DNA of 64,000 nucleotides from Fremontodendron californicum (lineage: Eukaryota; Streptophyta; Magnoliopsida; Malvales; Malvaceae), in NCBI GenBank assembly GCA_030761205.1, contig JAULJL010000002.1, forward strand, positions 22,175,010 to 22,239,009. Reading direction: 5' to 3'. Shown in pieces: positions 22,811 through 33,573 of this stretch. Position 1 is the stretch's first letter; each line of letters starts with the position of its first letter. A program made the translations under genes and the position numbers. The notes beneath the pieces were generated by a model, which saw only the letters and a list, made by a program, of their open reading frames with translations, had not been told where the DNA came from and ran no database searches.

Positions 22811-23754
22811 GAAAAAATGAACTTGCTGCTAACCTATGTGAAAAAATCGATCTTACGAGAGAATAAAATACAAATCGTAATATTATTTTCTTATTTCTTA
22901 TTTTTTATCTCTTATAATAAAAATATACAATGTAAAATAAAGTTTAAGTATTTTTCAAAAATACATATAAATAAAATTTGAAAATGTATTTTTATTAGGT
23001 AATTTATAAATAAACAATTATCATAAATTTAATTTTCATAATTAAAAAAATAATTATATTAATATTATTATAATTTAAAAATAAAATATTTAAATAAATA
23101 ATTATTATTTAATAAAATATAAATTAAAATTAAATTTTTATTATTAATTAATGAATAAAATTATAAAAAAAATTAAAAGTACCCCGATAATGCGAGTTTT
23201 TTTTTTCTAGTTCAAGTAAAAACCCAATACAACAATCTTGCTTTTCAAACAAGATAATTTGACTTTTTGATAATCGTGCCCCAGATATGAACAAGGGATA
23301 ATTTCGATGAAAGAATTGAAGAATTTGAGTACTATGAAGAAATTCAAGAGGTGATGTGTTTGAAGAAATTCAAGTTTGCACTCTGAAGAGATAATAAAAG
23401 TATTGTTTAGCATGAGCCAACTTGATCCAATGCTCAAAGATTAAAAATAACAATTCGTATATACATATCGTGGTCTTATATTTATTTTTGTGTTAATCGT
23501 GTGAATATAAATATAACATAAATTATTAAATGTATCAAAATATCAAACAGGAATATGATATGTATATTAAACTTGTCGTGTTAATCATATTTAAACGTAT
23601 CGTGTTAATTATATTTAAACGTGTCGTATCGTATTTATTATTATATTTTCGTATTTATTAAATATGTCATTATCAGATCTACTTAAGACTTCAGCTTTTG
23701 ATGATGTTTAGCCTAAAATTCAGTACTCTCCAAGACCATTGGGTTAGAATAGGG
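22811..23754. other. AT-rich intergenic sequence
   Basis: No gene recognised. Short repeated words 'cgtgttaat(c/t)atatttaaacgt' lie near 23578-23625. Confidence 0.45.
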
Positions 23755-24830
23755 ATGGCAAAACCCGAACCGCCCGATAGATTTCGAACCGATCCGATCC
23801 GAATGGAGAGGTTTTTTTTTTTTTGAACAATGGATGCGGGGCGGGGCGGTTTTTTTTTGTTTGAAAGGCGGGGATGGAGCAGTTGCAGTATTTACCTGAT
23901 CCGTACCGCCCCGCCCCGACTAGTAAAATTATTATTTTACCATTCTCTAAAAACCTAACCTAATTACTTCTTCTCTACAACTCCACTGCCGCTAGCCTAG
24001 CACTCAAACTCTCCCCTCTACTTCTTCTCGTGAATCAAAATTCCTTCTACTTTCCCCTTTTCTCTCCAACTCGTTAATAACCTAATTACTTTCCCCTTTT
24101 CTCTCCAACCAACCCTTAGTTCTCCCTTCTACTTCTTCTTCACGACTTCATCTATCACATTGAAGCTTTTCTACCTTCAAAATTTGTTTACCCATTCGAC
24201 AGAAGAAGGAGATATCACTCCAATCGGTTCAAAATTTCAGTAAGTTTTTGATTTTGCTGTATTTAAATTTGTTTACCCATTTTTTATTTTAAATTTCAGT
24301 AAGTTTTAAATTTGTTTAAGTTTTAAATTTGTTTACCTATCTTGTTTGTTTGTTTGTTTAAGTTTCAGTAAGTTTTAAATTTGTTTAAGTTTTAAGTTTT
24401 AAATTTGTTTAAATTTTAAGTTTGTTTAAGATCAAGTTGCCACCAACGTGCCCAGATAGAGAGCTTTCAAATCTTCTGGAGAAGATTCTAAGTTTCTTGA
24501 TTTGAAATTCTGAGTGTGTTTAAGATTAGAAACTCAGAATCACAAGTAAAACAAGTCTAACACATCATACTACTGAGCTTCCAATACTCATTTCTACTTC
24601 CTACAAATTGAAAAGTTTAAAATCTTTCCAATAATTTCTGTTTTTGACGATGAAGAGATTGATTACTACGGGGCAGTGATGGATGTAACCGACATCCATG
24701 GAGGTGGTAGTGGTATTGAAAATTCAACATCCACGGTGAAGCGGGGCGGGGGGCGGGGCAGAGTAGGTCACTGGCGGGGTTAGAAGCCACAACATGCTCC
24801 TACCATCCGCCCGCATCACAATCTTCTAAA
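23755..24830. repeat. G/C-cluster repeat element of unknown type
   Basis: Begins with AGGGATGGCAAAACCCGAACCG and has GGGGCGGGGCGG blocks at about 23837-23848 and 24740-24760, with the complementary CCGCCCCGCCCC at about 23906. These are far above the local G/C content. A degenerate 'aagttttaaatttgttt' array occupies 24240-24430. It is probably an old non-autonomous transposon or LTR-like repeat; ends are not defined. Confidence 0.35.
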
Positions 24831-25427
24831 TTCTCTTTTTTATCAGACAGAAAAGAAAATATATTCGAATGCTACTCTTTTCTTTATACAACACAATAGA
24901 TACATTTTTCTGTTAATATTTAAATATGATAACTTGATCATTTTTTATCAATTTAAATTTTTAACACAAATGATCATCCAATTTACCATAACATTAGAGG
25001 TATTCGGATCGAATTTTGGAAAAACATCATCTTTCAAATATTTCATCACTTGATGTTTTGTTATTAATAGAATGCTGCAATGCTTTTTTAATTGTTTTTC
25101 AAATAGCATTTTTTTTCTTCATTTGATTACAAATATAAACTCGTTAATCATTCGTCGAGTTTGAATTATTTTTTTCTTTTAAAATGCTTAAATACAAGGA
25201 CATATTACAACTTAAATACAATAAATGAGTCATTCTTATTAAACTTTTTCGAAATGCTTAATGTCATATTTGGCTTATGTATTATATGAAAATTTTCAAT
25301 GTGATATCTCTATTTTTAAAATGTGTAATCTGATATGTACTATTATTTCATTTATCAATATAGTATCTGTTGTTAACACTGTTAAATGAGATGACTGACG
25401 TGATGTTATTCAGTAATATGATGATAC
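24831..25427. other. AT-rich intergenic sequence
   Basis: No gene recognised; this is the target DNA left of the Copia element. Confidence 0.45.
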
Positions 25428-26031
25428 TGTTGATATCAATATTTTATTTTGAGTGTATATATACGAAATACGTATTCCAATACGTAGGTTGTCGTAATTA
25501 GATACACGGTGTATAATTAAGGTACACAATTGATATCATGTTTGAATGAAAATTAATCTCAAAGGTACCCACTTGAAGAGGAAGAAGTCTGATCATTACA
25601 TGTCTGTTCGAACCAATTTTATCCCAAAGGATGTGTCTGTTTTGATCAAACAGGTTCCATCCAATTGACGTGTCTTTTCCGAACAGGTTCTTTGGCTCCT
25701 ATAAATACAGACTTCCTGTGTCTATATTATTAACTTAAAAACTAATTCACCAAAATATTCCTATCTTCTGAGAGAGAGACTTCAGCATTCTTCTGTTCGC
25801 CGTGTTGCATCCGAGTGTGCTCTCATTTGCAACGTATATCGAGGAAACCTGGGAGACGATTTGCATCGATACTGTAAGCACCTTAGACATGCAAAAAACG
25901 TCTTAAGGTTAGAGGTCCAATCTTGACTCGATATTGATTTTTTCAAATCAATTCCTGTAAGTGTCTTTATATTCGATTTTGTATATCTGTTCTTATGTTT
26001 ATAAGTAGTATATAGCAAATATTTTCAAACA
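25428..26031 (+). repeat. Copia 5' LTR
   Basis: Starts TGTTGATATC and ends AAACA. It differs from the 3' LTR at six substitutions and one indel by my count. A TATAAATA box lies at 25700-25707 and should set the transcription start shortly after. I see no canonical tRNA-Met primer site directly behind the LTR. Confidence 0.95.
25700..25707 (+). promoter_or_regulatory. TATA box in the Copia 5' LTR
   Basis: TATAAATA, in the sequence CTCCTATAAATACAG, identical in the 3' LTR at 31905-31912. Confidence 0.6.
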
Positions 26032-27130
26032 TTCTTAAGACGTTTTTTCTTTTATTTGATTTCATATATTTGTTATATACTATTATTAGAATATTTATAT
26101 ATTCTTTTCGATACTATATGTTAGAATATATAGATTTATATTTAGTATAGGATATGATGGTAGTACGATAGTTTGTAGTTTTACTCACTGTATTAACCCA
26201 CAATTGCAATATGACATATTTCCTTTTTATGAGCGGGTTTCTTGTACAAGTCAGAGAATTGAAACCCATTGTTCTTGGGTGGGCCTATGCCTATTGCTTG
26301 TGGTTAAGAGGTTCAGTAAATGAATTATGACTATTGTTTAAGGCATCTTTTGCATGACGATTGGTTATAGAATATTCTTGCTTATCGTCTTTGTTACTAT
26401 TTATTTTTGTACAATCAGTTTGCAATTTGTAAAGACGGTATGATACATATATGTTTTACATTCGTAACAAGCATGTTGGGTTTGAAACGGCGGCTTTGTT
26501 TTGTTTATAACTGAAACTAGATGAGAAAGGTTCAAAGGATATATTTCTTAACCTTGTGTTGTTTCGCTTATGGTTTAATAATATTTGAAGCCGCCGCTTT
26601 CAGGCTAGTGTATTTGGCTTGTTGAATTTCCTGCTTTGTTTCGGTGGTTGTGTTTTATATATTAAGAGATGTCGTTTCATGCTTTATTGATAGGTAATAT
26701 TATATTGTTGTTAAAGCATATATACGTACTTTGTAGAATATATATATAGTTATATATATATTACTTCTGTTTTTGGATATATATTATTTACAAATATATA
26801 TTATATATTTGTTATAATATATATTGTTGATTTAGTATATATATATATATTTATATTGATACAGTTTTGTAATATATATGTATTTGGTGAACATATATAT
26901 TTGTAATATATATTTATAATATATATTTTGTGGATATATATTTTATATATATATTTGGTGTACTGTTTTTGCATATATATATATATTTGGTGTAAATATA
27001 TATTTTCATTATATATTTGTTTTAATATATATATTTCGTTATTGTTTGTCATATAGTGTTGACAGTGGGTTATATTTAACCTATATTATATATATATATA
27101 TATATAGGTTGCTTCTATTTTGTTTAAAGC

Positions 27131-27161
<31 letters not shown>

Positions 27162-28194
27162 GTATATTATTTCATAAGCCTATATTGTTGAATGTTATTA
27201 ATTATATATTTATACTGTTTGGTATATTAATGTTCATACATGAAACTTTGTATTTTCTGTAAAAAGTCGTGACTGAGGCTAAAAGGGTTTTCCCTTTTGT
27301 TGTTTTTGATTACTGAATTGTCAAAAATTGTTGACTTGTTAATGAAACTGTTGGTAAAGTTCGATTGTTACAAGACATTTCTCTTAACAAATGATTCCTT
27401 TAAAATCATGTCTCTCGGCTAATAACCGTATGGCTCATTGTTATATATATACTGTTAGTTTTGCGTTTATATTGCTAATGTTTGCTTTTATATATATATA
27501 TATTGTGATCATATATATATATTTGTTGACTATATATTTATAAAGCAATTGTTATAAAGGTGCAGTCTTGATAATCGTGTGAATGTGTTCTTTGAAAAAG
27601 GTCACAACAGTTCAAGTTTCTAACTACTTCAGTAACTATTAAACGGATGGTCAATGTGAATACATATATATTTTTTAAGATGTGTTCTTTCAAAAACATG
27701 AGATAGAACAATTTTTTGCATGAATTGGTAAATCACGTTTTTTGGTGATTAATAAATATAGATTCATATTGTTACGTGTTATATAATATATATATATATA
27801 TTGATATATATAGTGTGGTTCGGTTACTATATTTACATGCTGTTCATGTATAATATATATATATATATATATTATGTACGTTTTAATTGTTACATATTGC
27901 TACTGTTTACGTAATATATATTTATATATTTACGTGATTGTTTTGAGAGCATATATATTATGTTATATATGCTATTTGTGATCATATATTTTGTTTGTAA
28001 TATATTGTGATATTATATATATATATTGTTGTTCGTGTAATATATATATATACACACGTGGTTATACATGTTATAACACATATAGATATATAGTTTGTGA
28101 TCATATTGCTTAGATACATACTGTTTATGCATTGGTTTTATACACTGTTCTATAAACTGTATGAAAGTTGATCCTGTTATTTTTGAAATAACAG
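26032..28194 (+). repeat. Copia untranslated leader rich in (TA)n arrays
   Basis: About 2.2 kb between the 5' LTR and gag with no coding sequence. From about 26700 to 28090 it is dominated by imperfect (TA)n and 'atatatttg' tracts, for example near 27085-27105, 27131-27159 and 27851-27871. Tyr/Ile-rich open frames here are compositional. Confidence 0.8.
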
Positions 28195-28665
28195 ATGGCC
28201 GAACCATCTACAGGCAATGCTAATGCGCCTGTAGCACCACAACCTCTACATGTTACACATGGTGAGAGACCCAAAAAGTTCAGTGGTCTGGACTTCAAAA
28301 GATGGCAGCAAAAGATGATGTTCTATTTAACCACCCTCAACCTCGCTAGGTTCTTACGGGAGGAGGCCCCGACTCTGAACGAGGGAGAGACCGATCCTAC
28401 GATTGTAGCCTCGATGCAAGCATGGAAGCATTCTGACTTCCTATGCAAGAACTATATCCTCAACGAATTGGACAACACGTTATACAACGTGTATAGCTCG
28501 ATTAAAACAGCAAGAGAGTTGTGGGAGTCTTTAGAGAGAAAATACAGAACCGAAGATGCTGGCACGAAGAAATTTGTGGTTGGCCGGTTTCTGGATTTCA
28601 AATTGGTGGACTCAAAAACCGTGATAAGTCAAGTCCAAGAATATCAGTTGATCCTGAAGGAATGA
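28195..28665 (+). pseudogene. Copia gag, N-terminal part (truncated by stop)
   Basis: A 156-codon frame reading as the N-terminal half of a Copia capsid protein (UBN2/gag-polypeptide type): PKKFSGLDFKRWQQKMMFYL at about 28-47, LCKNYILNELDN, and ARELWESLERKYR with KKFVVGRFLDFK. Intact gag would run on to a zinc knuckle. Here the frame stops after LILKE at 28663-28665 and resumes out of frame. The knuckle is found at 28947-28990 as C-x2-C-x4-H-x4-C, but the residue after His is a TGA at 28974-28976 (CGA to TGA). Confidence 0.85.
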
Positions 28666-30183
28666 TTCTTAGTGAATCATTTGAGACAGTGGCTTTGATA
28701 GAGAAATTAACTCCTTCAAGAACTATCTAAAGCACAAGAGAAAGGAAATGACCTTAGAGGACTTGATTATCCGGTTAAGAATCGACGAGGATAACTATGG
28801 TTCAGAAAAGAGGGTTAAAGCTCAGATCATGGAAGCCAAGGCAAATGTTGTAGAATATTTGCACAAGACCAACTAGAGGAAATTTGTTGGTTCTAGTTCT
28901 TCCCAAGCTAATAAAAGGAACGGATTTCAAAAAGTTCACGGGAACTTGTTTCGCATGTAACAAGCCCGGTCATTGAGCAAAGGACTGCCGTCAGAACAAG
29001 AAAAAGAGCTCAAGCCAATTTAGTTGATGACAATGAGATTGAGCTTGCTGTTGTAGTGTCACAAGTGAACATGGTAGAAAAAAAAAACCTAAGACATGGT
29101 GGGTTTATATCGGTGTCACTTGTCACGTTTGTTCTGATAGAAAGAGTTTGTCCGAGTATATAAAAGCAAATATTTATGAGAAACTCTTCGGTTTACAAGG
29201 TACGAGGCCGTGAAAAGGTGGTGCTCAAGATGACATCTGTTAAAAAACTAACTTTGAACAATGTGGTTCATGTTCCTGAAATTTGTAAGAATTTGGTTTC
29301 CAGCTCTCTGTTGAGCAAGAACGAGTTCAAACTCGTATTTGAGTCTGATAAATTTGTACTCACCAAAAGTGGTATGTTTGTGAGTAGAGGATATTTATGT
29401 AATAATTGTTGTGCCAAAGAACATAAATAATAATTAAATTATTTCTTATGCTTATTTGGTGGTATCCTCTAACATATGGCATGATAGACAAGGTCATGTG
29501 TTTTACAAGACCTTGCAGAGAATCAGCAATTTGGATTTGGATTTGCTTCAACAAATTGTTATTGATAAAAATCACAAATGGGAAATTTGTGTGGAACCCA
29601 AATTGGCTAAGGCTCATTTCTATTCGGTAGAAAGAATAAGTAAACCTCTAGACTTAATTCACACTGATTTATGTGACTTAAAGTTTGTGCAAACTAGAGG
29701 TGATAAAAAGATATTGTTATGTCTATTTGCTAAGAAGCAAAGACGAGACCTTGGAAGTTTTTAAACTCTTTAAAAATGAGGTCAAAAATCAATTAAGTAA
29801 GATAATAAGGAGTGATAAAGATGGTGAATATGGTTCATTATTTAATGAATTCTGTTTAGAAAATGGTTTCATCCATTAAACCACTGCTCTTTATTCACCT
29901 CAACAAAATGGTATTGCATAATGCAAGAACCGAACGTTGAATGAAATGATGAACGCTTTGTTGATAAGTTCAGGGTTACCTCAGAACTTGTGGGGGGAGG
30001 CTATTTTAATAGCTAATTATATTTTAAATAAAATATCCCACAAGAAATCAGACAAGACACCATATGAATTATGGAAGGGTCAAAGACCATCCTAAAAATA
30101 CATGAGTGTAGGGGTGTCTTGCGAAGGTATAAGTTTCTCCGACTTAAAAGTTCATGATAGGACCTAGAATTGTGTTCGATACA
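28666..30183 (+). pseudogene. Copia gag end, protease and integrase remnants
   Basis: Protease: PKTWWVYIGVTCHVC at 29088-29130, where a working enzyme has D-T/S-G. The catalytic Asp codon is TAT (29106-29108). Pre-integrase: frame 29176-29430, NLVSSSLLSKNEFKLVFESD. Integrase: H-x-H zinc part, SNLDLDLLQQ and SKPLDLIHTDLCDLKFV at 29456-29764, then frame-shifted RYCYVYLLRSKDETLEVFK and IIRSDKDGEYGSLFNEFC (29685-29879), the second Asp region. SPQQNG and LPQNLWGEAILIANYILNK follow near 29895-30040. Several frameshifts and stops, so not functional. Confidence 0.85.
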
Positions 30184-30465
30184 TTATTTGATGGGATCAT
30201 TACCTAGTCCTTGAGGGCAAGAGAAGGACATGTGAGAAAATGTCAACTTTATGCAACAAGGGTACTTGGGTATGATCTTGTCGTCAATGAGGGTATCGAC
30301 ATAGTAAGTGGGGAAGAGTAACATGGTATGGTATCGACATGCCTTGGTGCTACCATGACTACCCCGTTGTGAAGCGGAGGATGAAACCTTGTCCATGAGA
30401 TCAGTGATCCTTGATGGTGCCAAGAGTGGCACAGACCCTGAAAGTAAATCATTAGGTTATAAATG
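30184..30465. other. Unrecognised patch replacing the Copia reverse transcriptase
   Basis: Between the integrase tail and the RNase H start there is sequence I cannot relate to Copia pol in any frame. It is G-richer than its surroundings and contains a repeated GGTATCGACAT word (30291 and 30331). The region encoding RVT_2 (normally around 700 bp) is gone. Confidence 0.5.
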
Positions 30466-31020
30466 AATGTAAAGACATAACATACTCAGTTAGCAAACTG
30501 AGTAAATTTACAAGTATTCCTGGAAAGGATACTGGATGGCCATTGTGGGGGTACTTAGATATTTAAGTTACACCTAAAGTTATGGACTGCACTACACAAG
30601 ATATCCAGATGCAAAATGGATATTCAATACTAAAGATTTCAAATCCACTAACAGATTTATCTTTATTATTGGAGAAGCTGCAGTATTTTGGAAATCTTCT
30701 AAACAAACGTGAGTAGCCAGATTTACCATGGTATCTGAAGTTATAGCTTTAGATAAAGCTGGAGAAGAAGCGGAATGGCTTCGAAAGTTTAGAAGATATT
30801 CCAATTTGGCCGAAACCTGTGTCTGCAATTGGTAGGGCACAGAGTTGTTTATAACGGTAAATCTCGACACATTCGTTGAAGACATAATACCGTTAGACAA
30901 TTGCTCACAAATGAAATTATCTTTTTTGATAATGTAAAATCAAAGGATAATATTGCGGATCCGCTTACGAAAAGTTTTAATAAGAGAGCAAGTATATCAT
31001 CGAGGGGAATGAGTCTTAAG
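30466..31020 (+). pseudogene. Copia RNase H remnant
   Basis: Reads SVSKLSKFTSIPGKD near 30490-30525, YTRYPDAKWIF and ISNPLTDLS-type sequence to about 30660, then VARFTMVSEVIALDKAGEEAEWL near 30710-30782. Beyond that come RHIR and NVKSKDNIADPLTKSF near 30865-30980, with frame changes. These are the C-terminal RNase H blocks of Ty1/Copia polyproteins; not functional. Confidence 0.8.
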
Positions 31021-31611
31021 CCTATAAATTAAAGTTACATAGTGGAAACCCAACCTAGCTGACTGGAGATCCCAAGATCTAGGTTCAAAAGGGACAACTA
31101 AATTATGTAACTGAGTGTAAGCACTAAAAGAGTTAAACACTTTTATCCATTCCTATGATGATTTAGTGCTGCCTGCAAATAAGGTAGGATAAGCTATGCT
31201 TTTAATGATTCTTATAGCTTGATAAATAATCAAGTGGGGTATTGCAGGATACTCTTAATGAGCAATCACCTATTATGAGTAAGAAACGTGGCCACTTCTA
31301 TGAGAATTGATCAGGCTAAATTCTCTAGAGTACTCATAAGAAACCAGGAAGTGTCCGAGGCCAAAATGGACACAACCGTGAGAACCGAAGATGTTCGAAG
31401 GGGAATTGTGTGATAATTATTGTCTTGGTTTACACTAAAGGCTGAATAGTTCAAGACATCATGTTCACTAGTTAGCCGAGTAAATCCGATAATTATTCAC
31501 TATGGAAGGTTCAAAGCCAAAAGCTACCTATCTTGATGCAATTACTCTTCAAAGAAAGTCTCTCTCAAACGTCAAGTCAGTTCGTCGTTTTAATCAGATA
31601 ATTTCCATTCA

Positions 31612-31620
31612 TGTGGGGGA
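31612..31620 (+). other. Copia polypurine tract
   Basis: TGTGGGGGA, one base before the 3' LTR start; primes plus-strand synthesis in LTR elements. Confidence 0.65.
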
Positions 31621-31621
31621 T

Positions 31622-32226
31622 TGTTGGATATCAATGTTTTATTTTGAGTGTATATATAATAAATACGTATTCCAATACGTAGGTTGTCGTAATTAGATAC
31701 ACGGTGTATAATTAAGGTACACAATTGATATCATGTTTGAATGAAAATTAATCTCAAAGGTACCCACTTGAAGAGGAAGAAGTCTGATCATTACATGTCT
31801 GTTCGGACCAATTTTATCCCAAAGGATGTGTCTGTTTTGATCAAACAGGTTCCATCCAATTGACGTGTCTTTTCCGAACAAGTTCTTTGGCTCCTATAAA
31901 TACAGACTTCCTGTGTCTATATTATTAACTTAAAAACTAATTCACCAAAATATTCCTATCTTCTGAGAGAGAGACTTCAGAATTCTTCTGTTCGCCGTGT
32001 TGCATCCGAGTGTGCTCTCATTTGCAACGTATATCGAGGAAACCTGGGAGACGATTTGCATCGATACTGTAAGCACCTTAGACATGCAAAAAACGTCTTA
32101 AGGTTAGAGGTCCAATCTTGACTCGATATTGATTTTTTCAAATCAATTCCTGTAAGTGTCTTTATATTCGATTTTGTATATCTGTTCTTATGTTTATAAG
32201 TAGTATATAGCAAATATTTTCAAACA
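31622..32226 (+). repeat. Copia 3' LTR
   Basis: Matches the 5' LTR over its full length with about 99% identity and is followed directly by the target duplication GATAC. Confidence 0.95.
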
Positions 32227-32231
32227 GATAC

Positions 32232-33573
32232 ATGGTTTTTTTTTATTCCATACCATCTTGTCACATTATCTTCTAATATCTTTTTAAAAAAAATTAATTA
32301 TTTTTTATTAAAAAATTAACATTTGAAAATTTTAAAAATTCAAAAGTAAAAATGAAAATAGAAAAATTTTAAGGATAGAGAAAGAAAGGAAGGAAATAGG
32401 GAGGAGAGTTGGATTTTTTTTTCAAGATTTTAATTTTTTTTAAAAAATAATTAATTTTTTATAAATATTTTTTAAAATTAATAGTACGAGTGCATTTTAA
32501 TATGATTGTAAATGATGATACGATAAGTTGACGCGACAAAATATGTCACCTGTTATCATGTGATTAAATGACAATTACATCATCCATCTCATTTTAACGA
32601 AATTAATCTCGAATTCTATATTAACATATGAAATTATAATAAAAGCATAACATTACATTTAAAATAAATATTAAATATTAATATAATACAATTATCAAAT
32701 ATGACCAACTTTTTTCAAAGAATGAAGCACCCACTTTAGCACTTGCTTCAAAATGCAGTCTTCTAAAATCTGAAATTGAGTAAATTCGGATGTCCGTGTA
32801 TAAAATATGTATAAAAGAGTTGGAGTCGAGCCTAACACAAACAGTAAAAAATTAAAGTTTGAATTCGACTCAAAATTAGTGATTCAAAATTTGATTTGAG
32901 CTCAATTGAGTTTTATTTTTAAAGCTCAAGTTTGATTCAATATAAAAATCAAACTATTTCAGCTCATTCGATTAGGCTCATTTATCTAATAACAAATGAG
33001 TTTGATTTTCTTGTTAGACTTCAAACTCGATTATTTGTACTCGAATTCAAGTTCGAATTAAGATTTTTTTTTTCAATGCTAATTAAAAATAATAAAAATA
33101 TATATTAAAAATAAAAAATTTAATTAGACTCGCAAGCTACTCGAGTCAGATATTAAGTTACTCAAACTCGTTTCGCTCAATGACTCGAACTGATGAAACT
33201 CAACTTGATAATGATCAAACAAAATTCAAGTTTTAAAGTTTTCCTCATAACCGAATTCGAGTAACTTTTAAACACAAGTATCTGATTTAACTATGAACAA
33301 AAAAAAAAAAAGTATCTTATTTAACCTCTACTTCTGACATCAACCTAACAGCTTGCAACTTTTAAAGGATCAAAATCATTGGCGTATTCTCCAACAAGTA
33401 CGAAACAAGTTAAAACATTTGCACAAACAAATAAAGCAATAAAAAAATTACATTTTTATTCACTTTTAACATTTGAGTAACACTTATATTTTCTTTTACG
33501 AAAATTTTCCTCTAACAAAATGTATGCTCGTGGGAAAAAGGGGAAAAAAAAAGAAAAAGTCAACACTTGGTTG
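32232..33573. other. Intergenic sequence, old TCGA-type repeat traces
   Basis: No gene recognised. 32820-33280 holds many CTCGA/TCGAG and 'gagttt' words in the style of the element at 2170-3557, but no ends could be defined. Confidence 0.45.

Larger units (their letters stand above)
25428..32226 (+). mobile_element. Copia LTR retrotransposon, structurally complete but coding-dead
   Basis: Two LTRs of 604 and 605 bp in the same orientation, both TG...CA, are flanked by the identical 5-mer GATAC (25423-25427 and 32227-32231). The order inside is LTR, long A/T leader, gag, protease remnant, integrase, a non-Copia patch, RNase H, polypurine tract, LTR. This protease-integrase-RNase H order and the integrase/RNase H wording identify Ty1/Copia. 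The reverse transcriptase is missing, and every coding part beyond the gag start carries stops or frameshifts. The total length, 6.8 kb, is mostly leader and decayed coding. Confidence 0.95.

Noticed and set aside
26801..27052. Tyr/Ile-rich minus-strand frame
   Set aside because: Product of (TA)n arrays in the Copia leader.
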